Shown here: positions 58,123 to 64,000 of the stretch, one piece after another
Layout: each line of letters starts with the position of its first letter
Numbering within the stretch: the stretch's first letter is position 1
Assembly: GCA_903823665.1 (NCBI GenBank)
Contig: CAIJTR010000053.1
Span: 1-64,000 of the forward strand
Direction: 5' to 3'
DNA length: 64,000 nucleotides
DNA from: an uncultured Rhodospirillales bacterium
Lineage (GTDB): Bacteria; Pseudomonadota; Alphaproteobacteria; Acetobacterales; Acetobacteraceae
Position numbers and translations under genes: made by a program
The notes under the pieces: model-generated
Databases searched by the model: none
Told to the model about the DNA's origin: nothing
The model's input: the letters and a program-made list of their open reading frames with translations, nothing else

Positions 58123-59148
58123 ATGCGGCTCTCCGTTCTCGACCAGTCCACCATCGTCACCGGACGCGACGGGGCCGATTCCATTCGCGAGTCGATGGCG
58201 CTGGCCCGCGCGTGCGAACGCTTCGGCTATCACCGCTACTGGGTCGCCGAGCACCACAACTCCGCCAGCCAGGCCGGCACCGCGCCCGAAATCCTGATGG
58301 CCGCCATCGCCGCCACCACCACCCGCATCCGCATCGGCAGCGCCGGCGTGATGCTTCCCCATTACGCCGCCCTCAAGGTCGCCGAGCAATTCCGCGTGCT
58401 CGAAGCCATCGCCCCCGGCCGGATCGATATGGGCCTCGGCCGCGCCCCCGGCTCTGACGGCCTCACCGCGCACGCGCTCAACCCCAATGCCGGGTCCGCC
58501 GCCGACAATTTCCCCGCCCAAATCCGTGACCTCCTGGCGTGGGTGTCCGGCGAACCCCTCGTCGAGCGCCACCCGTTCCGCAGCGTCATCGCCCAACCGC
58601 AGGGGCCCACCTCGCCCGAGCCCTGGATTCTCGGCAGCAGCGATTACGGGGCCCAGGTCGCCGCCCATTTCGGCCTGCCTTACTGCTTCGCCCATTTCAT
58701 CACCGATGGGACCGGCGCCGCCGAAGCCATCGACACCTATCGCACGCTTTACAAACCCAGCGCCCGCTTCCCTGATCCCATGCCCGCCATCACCGTCTGG
58801 GCCATGTGCGCCGCCACCCAGGAAGAGGCCGACCACCACTTCATGTCCCGCGCCATCTGGCGTCTCGGTCGGGATCGCGGCGTCTACACCGCCCTGCCAT
58901 CTCCCGAGGAAGCCGCCGCCACGCCCCTGACGGACGCCGAGCGCGCCAAAATCGCCCGCACCCGCGAACGCGCCTACTACGGCACGCCGGACGCGGTCGC
59001 CGCACGCCTCACCGCGCTGGCCACCGAATGCGGCGTGGAGGAAATCGCCGTCCTCACCACCATGCACGACAAATCCGCCCGCCTGCGCAGCTACGAACTC
59101 CTTGCCCGTGCCTTCGGCCTCAACACCCTCAGCATGGCCGCGGAGTGA
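58123..59148 (+). CDS. LLM-class (luciferase-like) flavin-dependent oxidoreductase
   Basis: 341 residues, 11 bases after the DUF445 gene. MRLSVLDQSTIVTGRDG and YHRYWVAEHHNSASQAGTAP are the start of the bacterial-luciferase-like TIM barrel; RIGSAGVMLPHYAALKVAEQF, in parts RIGSAGVMLPHYA and ALKVAEQF, and GRIDMGLGRAPGSD follow. WILGSSDYGAQVAAHFGLPY is the flavin-phosphate region. These enzymes use FMNH2 or F420; proteins of this exact type (MsnO8-like) have no assigned substrate. There is no flavin reductase close by. Confidence 0.88.
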   Translation: MRLSVLDQSTIVTGRDGADSIRESMALARACERFGYHRYWVAEHHNSASQAGTAPEILMAAIAATTTRIRIGSAGVMLPHYAALKVAEQFRVLEAIAPGRIDMGLGRAPGSDGLTAHALNPNAGSAADNFPAQIRDLLAWVSGEPLVERHPFRSVIAQPQGPTSPEPWILGSSDYGAQVAAHFGLPYCFAHFITDGTGAAEAIDTYRTLYKPSARFPDPMPAITVWAMCAATQEEADHHFMSRAIWRLGRDRGVYTALPSPEEAAATPLTDAERAKIARTRERAYYGTPDAVAARLTALATECGVEEIAVLTTMHDKSARLRSYELLARAFGLNTLSMAAE

Positions 59149-59182
59149 AACCAGGTCGATTTTTATTGCGATATCGAAACGA

Positions 59183-59644
59183 TTAGAGCGTGCGGAGGTG
59201 AGGCACTCGAATCGCGCGAAAAAAGCGAAAAAATGAGAGCGGCGCCAACAGCCGCGTGACGCTCCAACCGGGCCTCGGCGCAGGACGCCCCGAGAGACAA
59301 ACTGGTGGTGCGACCACCACAGGCACGATCACGGCGAGACCAAACCGCGTCACATGCCGCCACAGCACCACACGCCCTCGCGGAGTCGTCCTTGCAGGAT
59401 AATACCCGTCCGGCCCGCCCCAGCCCGCCTCGATCACGCCGGGCTCCTCCTCAAACTCCAAGCCTGCATAACGGTCTTCCGTGGCGATCCAGGCCAGCAG
59501 AGCGTGTTTGAGCAAGGGGCTGCACGTTGCGATGAACATCAGTTGCAGCAGAAGATTGAGCTCCCCGGCCCCGCGCACAGCTCCGCCAATGAGGCAGAGT
59601 GCCGCCATCGGATCTGAGGTTGCGGGAGAACGAGAGGCGGTCAT
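59183..59644 (-). CDS. Hypothetical 153-residue membrane protein
   Basis: Start ATG 59644 with AGGAAC upstream. Two hydrophobic segments are visible: about residues 28-52 (AGELNLLLQLMFIATCSPLL, then KHALLAWI) and 103-117 (GLAVIVPVVVAPPVCLS). The middle is acidic (EFEEEPGVIEAGWGGPDGYY). I know no family. The last 15 residues run into AT-richer sequence next to a TAGAGCGTGC motif like the arm of the palindromes at 59800, so the true 3' end may have been altered. Coding is uncertain. Confidence 0.42.
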   Translation of the reverse strand: MTASRSPATSDPMAALCLIGGAVRGAGELNLLLQLMFIATCSPLLKHALLAWIATEDRYAGLEFEEEPGVIEAGWGGPDGYYPARTTPRGRVVLWRHVTRFGLAVIVPVVVAPPVCLSGRPAPRPGWSVTRLLAPLSFFRFFRAIRVPHLRTL

Positions 59645-59799
59645 CGGGGCGAGGTTCCTGTGTCAGAGAATGAGTTATTTTGTATGACACATCCGTCATC
59701 ATAATGCAAGTTAAAATGACGCATGGTGCGCCGCGCTCGGGCGTCGTACCTTTTACGGCGTCACTCCAAAACCTCCCCACCCGCTTTGTTGATGCCTCA
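59645..59799. other. Intergenic stretch without a recognised gene
   Basis: This stretch and the palindromes after it make a 307-base gap between the hypothetical minus-strand gene and the small coiled-coil gene. The first part is AT-richer (around 59665-59720) and may hold the promoter of the minus-strand gene. I see no ORF, RNA gene or known motif in it. Confidence 0.4.
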
Positions 59800-59852
59800 C
59801 TAGAGCACGTTTCGACCAGATGGAATCATCTGGTCGAAAGTTCGTGCTCTAG
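59800..59852. repeat. Palindromic repeat, family C, copy 1
   Basis: A 53-bp palindrome. Outer arms are CTAGAGCAC / GTGCTCTAG and inner arms are TTTCGACCAGAT / ATCTGGTCGAAA around a 6-base loop. It would form a very stable hairpin. A second, related palindrome follows after 13 bases. Confidence 0.9.
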
Positions 59853-59865
59853 AAACATATGACTC

Positions 59866-59928
59866 TAGAGCAACTTAGCGCCGACCAGATTGCACCGGAA
59901 CGGTTCAATCTGGTCGGGCGTTGCTCTA
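59866..59928. repeat. Palindromic repeat, family C, copy 2
   Basis: A 63-bp imperfect palindrome with outer arms TAGAGCAAC / GTTGCTCTA and inner arms CCGACCAGATTG / CAATCTGGTCGG. It shares the TAGAGCA and CGACCAGAT cores with copy 1. An open frame from ATG 59859 reads through it into the downstream small protein, but a later start is more likely for that gene. Confidence 0.88.
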
Positions 59929-59951
59929 ACCCATTCCTGATATTCTATCGT

Positions 59952-60209
59952 ATGGACGGCATGGCGGCGCGCATGGAGGGAATGTCGGTGCGCGTGGAGG
60001 GAATGTCGGTCCGGATGGGCGGGATGTCCGAACGTCTCGACGGAACCAAGGCCGACGTCTCCGACCTCAAAAAGGGCGTCGATCAGCTCCGTGTCGATGT
60101 CGCCGAACTCAAGGGCCGCGTCTCACAACTCCCAAGTACCATCACCATGATCGGCTTCGTCATCGCCGTCCTCGCCACCGGGGGCTTCATGAAATACTTC
60201 TTCCAGTAA
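59952..60209 (+). CDS. 85-residue coiled-coil protein with C-terminal membrane anchor
   Basis: The preferred start is ATG 59952; an upstream ATG (59859) would add 31 residues encoded by a palindrome. The N-terminal third is a degenerate repeat (MDGMAARMEGMSVRVEGMSV, then RMGGMSERLDG), followed by a heptad-like coiled coil (ADVSDLKKGVDQLRVDVAEL) and one membrane helix near the end (TITMIGFVIAVLATGGFMKY). The pattern is that of tail-anchored DUF1640-like or haemolysin-XhlA-like small proteins, but I do not assign it. It converges with the Dcp-type peptidase gene 4 bases on. Confidence 0.6.
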   Translation: MDGMAARMEGMSVRVEGMSVRMGGMSERLDGTKADVSDLKKGVDQLRVDVAELKGRVSQLPSTITMIGFVIAVLATGGFMKYFFQ

Positions 60210-60213
60210 TCCA

Positions 60214-62241
60214 TCAGGCCGCCGCCGCCAGACCCCGATTGCGCATCAACGCCGCCGTCCCCGGCTCCTGCCCCCGGAACGCCACATAAAGCTCCATCGG
60301 GTCACGCGTATCGCCCGCCGAAAGCACCGTGCGCAGCCGCCCCGCCATCACCGGATCGAACAAATCGCCCGACTGCTCGAACGCCTCAAACCCGTCGGCA
60401 TCCAGCACCTCGGCCCACAAATACGAGTAATACCCCGCCGCATACCCGCCACCGGCAAAGATATGCTGGAAATGCGAAGGCCGGTGCCGCGCCCCGATCT
60501 CCGCCGGCATTCCCATGGCGGCCAAAGTCTCGCGCTCAAACGCCTCAATATCCAGCGATGCCGGATCATCATGCTCATGCAACTGCATATCGAGCATCGA
60601 CGACGCCGTGTATTCCAGCGACGCTGCCCCCTGATTGAAATTCCGCGCCGCCAGCAGCTTGTCGATCAACGCATCCGGAATGGGCTCACCGGTTGCATGA
60701 TGCCGCGCGTACTCGCGCAAATTCTCCCGTGCGGCAAACCAATGTTCCATGATCTGCGAAGGGAACTCGACAAAATCCCGCCGCACCGACGTGCCGGATT
60801 GTGACGGATACCGCACCTGGCTCAACAGCCCATGCAGCGCGTGCCCAAACTCATGAAACAGCGTCTCCGCATCATCAAAACTCAACAACGCCGGGCTCGC
60901 CTTGGCGAAATTGTTGTTGTTGACAATGATCGGCGTCACCGGCCCATCGAGATTTTCCTGATCCCGATAGCTGCTCATCCACGCGCCCGAGCGCTTATCC
61001 GCCCGCGCAAACGGGTCCGAAACAAACAGCCCCATGTGCTGGCCGTGTTCCTGCACATCATAAATCACCACATCCGGGTGATAGACCGGCAAATCCGGCC
61101 GCGGCACGAACGAAATCCCGAACAGCTTGCCCGCCGTGTCAAACGCCGCGCGCTGAATATTCTCGAACACGAAGTAAGGCTTCACCTCCGCCGCATCGAT
61201 CGCATAATGCCGGCTGCGCACCCGCTCGGCGTAAAACGCCCAGTCCCAAGCCTCCAGCCCCTCGTTCAACCCATCCGCCCGCGCCTCGGCCAGAAGCTGT
61301 TCGCGCTCCACGCCGAACTTGCGCAAAGCCGCGTCCCACACCTCACCGGTCAGCCCCGCCACGCGATCGGGTCTGCCCGCCATCATGTCCGAAAGCCGGA
61401 ACTCGGCGAAATTCGCATACCCCAACAGCCGCGCCCGCTCCGCCCGCAACGCCAAAATCTCCGGCATCAGCGGCCGGTTGTCATGCGCCCCCGCATGCGA
61501 CCCGCGCGCCACCCACGCCGCATGCGCCCGCTTGCGCAACGAACGCGACTGCGAGAACATCATAAAAGGCTCGATCAACGAACGGGACAGCGTCACCACA
61601 TGGCCATCCAAGCCACGCTCCACCGCCGCCTGACGCAGCCCCTCGAGCACGAAATCCGGCAGGCCCGCCAAATCAGCCTCAGCCAGATGCAACACCCAGT
61701 CCTTCTCGTCATGCAGCACGTTCTGGCCAAACTGCGTGTGCAGCACCGCCAGACGCTGCGAAATCTCGCTCATCCGCGCCCGCGCCGCCTCGTCCAGCCC
61801 GGCCCCGCTGCGAATGAAGCCCAAATGCGTCCGCTCCAGCAGCCGCATCTGCACCGCGTCCAGCCCAAGCGTCGCGCGCCGCGCATAAACCTCCGCCACC
61901 CGTGCGAACAGGCCAGGATTGAGCGACACCTTCATGCCATGCTCCGCCAGTCTCGGTGCCATTTCCGTATCAACCGCCCGCAGCGCATCACTGCCGTTGC
62001 TGGCATTGAGGTTGAAGAAAACCGAGCTCACCTGCCCCAGCAATCGCCCCGCCCGCTCCATCGCCACAATGGTGTTGGCGAAATCAGCCGGCTGCGGATC
62101 GCCCACAATCGCGTCGATCTCATCAAGATGCCGCCGCATCCCGTCCTCGAACGCGGGCACGAAATGCTCCGGCTGAATAAGGTCGAAAGGGGGCGCTCCG
62201 AACGGGGCGGGCCAAGGTGCGAAGAGTGGGTTTGTGCTCAT
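60214..62241 (-). CDS. dcp: M3-family peptidyl-dipeptidase (Dcp-type)
   Basis: 675 residues from ATG 62241 (MSTNPLFAPWPAPFGAPPF). The zinc motif HEFGHALHGLL lies near residue 465, with the third ligand Glu in the DFVEFPSQIMEHW segment downstream. HFQHIFAGGGYAAGYYSYLW, then AEVLDADGFEAF, are substrate-site residues typical of Dcp rather than OpdA. The enzyme removes C-terminal dipeptides from peptides in the cytoplasm. This is the second M3 peptidase in the window; it is from a different subfamily than PepF. Confidence 0.9.
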   Translation of the reverse strand: MSTNPLFAPWPAPFGAPPFDLIQPEHFVPAFEDGMRRHLDEIDAIVGDPQPADFANTIVAMERAGRLLGQVSSVFFNLNASNGSDALRAVDTEMAPRLAEHGMKVSLNPGLFARVAEVYARRATLGLDAVQMRLLERTHLGFIRSGAGLDEAARARMSEISQRLAVLHTQFGQNVLHDEKDWVLHLAEADLAGLPDFVLEGLRQAAVERGLDGHVVTLSRSLIEPFMMFSQSRSLRKRAHAAWVARGSHAGAHDNRPLMPEILALRAERARLLGYANFAEFRLSDMMAGRPDRVAGLTGEVWDAALRKFGVEREQLLAEARADGLNEGLEAWDWAFYAERVRSRHYAIDAAEVKPYFVFENIQRAAFDTAGKLFGISFVPRPDLPVYHPDVVIYDVQEHGQHMGLFVSDPFARADKRSGAWMSSYRDQENLDGPVTPIIVNNNNFAKASPALLSFDDAETLFHEFGHALHGLLSQVRYPSQSGTSVRRDFVEFPSQIMEHWFAARENLREYARHHATGEPIPDALIDKLLAARNFNQGAASLEYTASSMLDMQLHEHDDPASLDIEAFERETLAAMGMPAEIGARHRPSHFQHIFAGGGYAAGYYSYLWAEVLDADGFEAFEQSGDLFDPVMAGRLRTVLSAGDTRDPMELYVAFRGQEPGTAALMRNRGLAAAA

Positions 62242-62294
62242 GCCCAAAGAGTTGCAGCAAGGTGGCCGCAATTCAACCCCGAGGCACCAGCCGC

Positions 62295-63128
62295 ATGAAC
62301 CCCACCCGCCGCATCATCATGCCAGGGCCAGAGCCACAGCCGCGCGCCGCCGTCGTGCCCACCAACGTGCAGGAACACGCCCTCACCCTGCCACGCGGCC
62401 AGACGCTGCTCGACGCTGTGGCGAACGCTGTCGGCCGCTGCCCCGGTGCCGTCCTGCACCTCACAGGCGGTGGCTTCGGCCCGTTCAACTACGTCATCCC
62501 GGCACTCGCCAAAACGCCGGACCACGCCGCCTTCTACAGCGACACCCGAGCCCCCCCCGGCATCACCCAACTCGACGAAGCCCGCATCACCTACGGCACC
62601 CGCAACGGCGAGCCCTGGCTGCACTGCCACGGCTTCTGGACAGAGGCAGACGGCACCAAAAGCGGCGGCCACGTCCTGCCCGACCTCGCACTCATTGCTC
62701 AACCAATTGCAACCCAGGCGTGGCTTACAACCAACGCCGCCTTCACCGCGCGCCACGACCCAGAAACGAACTTCACCCTGTTCGCCCCAGAGCCAACCAC
62801 CGGCCAAGGTGACCACCTCGCCATCCGTCTGCGCCCCAATCAGGACATCAGCGCAGCACTCGAACAACTCTGCGCCGACCATAACATCGCCCGAGCCACC
62901 ATCCGCGGCGGCGTCGCCAGCATCATCGGTGCTGCGTTCGACGACGGCCGCACCGCCGAACCATTCGCCACCGAAATTTTCATCCGCTCCGGCGAAGTCA
63001 CGCCGCACGCCTCACGCATCGACATCGCCCTGGTCAATTACCTCGGCGAGATGTACGAGGGCCGCCTGCTGCGTGGGGCCAATCCGGTTCTGATGACAGC
63101 CGAATTGCTCCTGCACCAAGAGGCCTGA
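62295..63128 (+). CDS. Protein with two tandem PPC/DUF296 domains
   Basis: 277 residues from ATG 62295. Residues about 25-150 carry a DUF296 (PPC) domain with the typical HCHGFWTEADGTKSGGHVLPD block, in parts HCHGFWTEADG and TKSGGHVLPD, where His residues could bind metal. Residues about 175-275 look like a second, more diverged copy (IRLRPNQDISAALEQLCADH, IRGGVASIIGAAFDDG) without the GGH motif. PPC domains form trimers; in plants they are fused to AT-hook DNA-binding motifs, but none is seen here. Function unknown. Its stop is followed directly by the amine oxidase start. Confidence 0.7.
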   Translation: MNPTRRIIMPGPEPQPRAAVVPTNVQEHALTLPRGQTLLDAVANAVGRCPGAVLHLTGGGFGPFNYVIPALAKTPDHAAFYSDTRAPPGITQLDEARITYGTRNGEPWLHCHGFWTEADGTKSGGHVLPDLALIAQPIATQAWLTTNAAFTARHDPETNFTLFAPEPTTGQGDHLAIRLRPNQDISAALEQLCADHNIARATIRGGVASIIGAAFDDGRTAEPFATEIFIRSGEVTPHASRIDIALVNYLGEMYEGRLLRGANPVLMTAELLLHQEA

Positions 63129-64000
63129 TTGCCACAGCTTCCCGTTCTGATCATCGGCGCCGGCGTGGCCGGTCTCTCCGCCGCGTCCCACTTGCGCGCC
63201 GCCGGCATCGAATACCTCATTGTCGAGGCCTCCGCCCGCATCGGCGGCCGCGCCCGCACCGTCATGCTTGGCTCTGACGCGTTCGACCTCGGGGCCAGTT
63301 GGCTGCACGATGCTGCCCGCAACCCGCTTGTCGCCCTCGCCCGAGAAGACCACGCCACCATCATCGACAGTGACGCCGTGCGCACCCGCCGCGTCCTCAT
63401 TGGCCAAACCCCAGCCACCGCCAGCGAACTCGCCAACCGCGCCGCCGCATGGGAGCGCTTCGACCAAACCGCCAGCGCCGCCCCACGCGACATCGCCTTG
63501 GCCTCCGCCATCGACAGCCTTCGCGCCGATCCCTGGACCGCCAGCATCGAAGCCTGGGAAGCCTGCCAAATCGCCGCCGCCGACCCGCGCGATTTCAGCG
63601 TCGTCGATTGGCGCATCAACGCGCTCGAAGGCCAAAACCTCGCCCTGCAAGGCGGCATCGGCGCGTTTGTCGAGCGCAGCCTCGGCCGCAGAGCCGGCCC
63701 CGTCCACCTCGGCGTGCCCGTCCGCGCCATCGATTGGAGGGACGGCATCACCGCCAAAACCGATCACGGCAGCATCAAAGCATCCGCCTGCATCGTCACG
63801 GTCTCCACCGCAGCCCTCAGCCGCATCGCCCTCACGCCATCTTTGCCGATCAGCACTGAAGGCCTGCCCATGGGCACACTCACCAAAATCGCCCTGCGCG
63901 CCTCAGGGGCAGAGCGGCTGGGCCTGCGCCCCGATGAAAGTGTCACCGCCCGCATCGAACGCGACGAGCCGATGATGTCCTGCATCGCCTGGCCGGGCGG
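63129..64000 (+). CDS. FAD-dependent amine oxidase (5' part)
   Basis: The frame opens with TTG 63129, the first codon after the TGA of the previous gene, and stays open to the window edge (290 codons seen). The N-terminus [20 protein letters not shown] is the dinucleotide-binding fold, followed by IVEASARIGGRARTV (the GG motif of flavin monoamine oxidases) and FDLGASWLHD. LQGGIGAFVERSL and IVTVSTAALSRIALTP match the later FAD and substrate strands. It should oxidise a primary or polyamine, or desaturate a related substrate. Coupling to the DUF296 gene suggests joint function. Confidence 0.85.
   Translation, partial: MPQLPVLIIGAGVAGLSAASHLRAAGIEYLIVEASARIGGRARTVMLGSDAFDLGASWLHDAARNPLVALAREDHATIIDSDAVRTRRVLIGQTPATASELANRAAAWERFDQTASAAPRDIALASAIDSLRADPWTASIEAWEACQIAAADPRDFSVVDWRINALEGQNLALQGGIGAFVERSLGRRAGPVHLGVPVRAIDWRDGITAKTDHGSIKASACIVTVSTAALSRIALTPSLPISTEGLPMGTLTKIALRASGAERLGLRPDESVTARIERDEPMMSCIAWPG

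Noticed and set aside
44334-62241. Two M3 peptidases in one window as a possible duplication
   Set aside because: PepF (M3B) and Dcp (M3A) types differ in length, domain blocks and context, so they are not recent copies.
60832-62298. A 488-codon plus-strand frame opposite the Dcp-type peptidase
   Set aside because: Shadow of a strong M3 peptidase gene with an intact HEFGH motif on the other strand.

Overview
The window is about 64 kb of GC-rich chromosome, densely packed and almost all recognisable. Gene content and order (lptG-lptD-surA-rsmA, a split three-gene pnt transhydrogenase, an urt-ure cluster, a FecR/DUF6600-type surface protein, chromosomal ccdAB) point to an alphaproteobacterium, most likely Rhodospirillales/Acetobacterales. 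That placement rests on family knowledge; no 16S or other decisive marker is present. I see no phage, integrase, transposase, CRISPR array, rRNA or tRNA.

Layout. 1-464: the end of a molybdenum-hydroxylase-type dehydrogenase operon (cytochrome c tail plus a truncated 2Fe-2S subunit). 514-6681: outer-membrane biogenesis and ribosome maturation (lptG, lptD, surA, rsmA) and a small secreted protein bracketed by two copies of a palindromic repeat. 6832-9250 (minus): formate/nitrite channel, EamA exporter, phosphoglycolate phosphatase. 9339-12487: glmU-glmS for UDP-GlcNAc synthesis. 12491-15677 (minus): hydroxyacid dehydrogenase, MATE pump, RraA-like protein. 15761-17074: NIPSNAP protein, a small unknown and a ccdAB toxin-antitoxin pair. 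17093-19092: a TTG-started winged-helix/TPR regulator divergent from a 60-residue hydrophobic peptide across an AT-rich island. 19184-21789 (minus): beta-propeller, sterol-desaturase-type hydroxylase and flavin reductase.

22097-32686 is a complete urea acquisition and hydrolysis locus: urtABCDE, ureD, ureA, an extra 56-codon membrane ORF, then ureB, ureC, ureE, ureF and ureG, with start/stop overlaps at most junctions. A consensus-quality sigma-54 promoter (22001-22016) with an NtrC-like site upstream lies before urtA, and a strong intrinsic terminator separates urtA from urtB. Together they suggest nitrogen control with much more binding protein made than permease and enzyme.

32697-37103: envelope and signalling genes (DUF3060/OmpA-like protein, single-domain response regulator, FecR/DUF6600 protein with 39-bp coding repeats, glycine-rich lipoprotein). 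37175-40146 (minus): pntAA-pntAB-pntB. 40273-46124 (minus): beta-helix lipoprotein, GT87 membrane glycosyltransferase, UbiB-like kinase, PepF. 46206-52901: acyl-CoA ligase, alpha/beta hydrolase, M20 amidohydrolase, divergent PEP carboxylase. 52873-55059 (minus): DegT aminotransferase and an NDP-sugar epimerase lacking the usual catalytic Tyr. 55119-56671 (minus): metal ABC transporter znuCB without znuA, behind a Zur-box-like palindrome. The rest is DUF445, a luciferase-like oxidoreductase, a small membrane protein beside paired palindromes, a Dcp-type peptidase, a tandem DUF296 protein and the start of an FAD amine oxidase.

The observations most worth a second look are the small ORF inside the urease operon, the regulator/peptide pair at 17-19 kb, the repeat-bracketed secreted gene at 6.1-6.8 kb, the PEP carboxylase with substituted active-site residues, and the regulatory sites of urt and znu.
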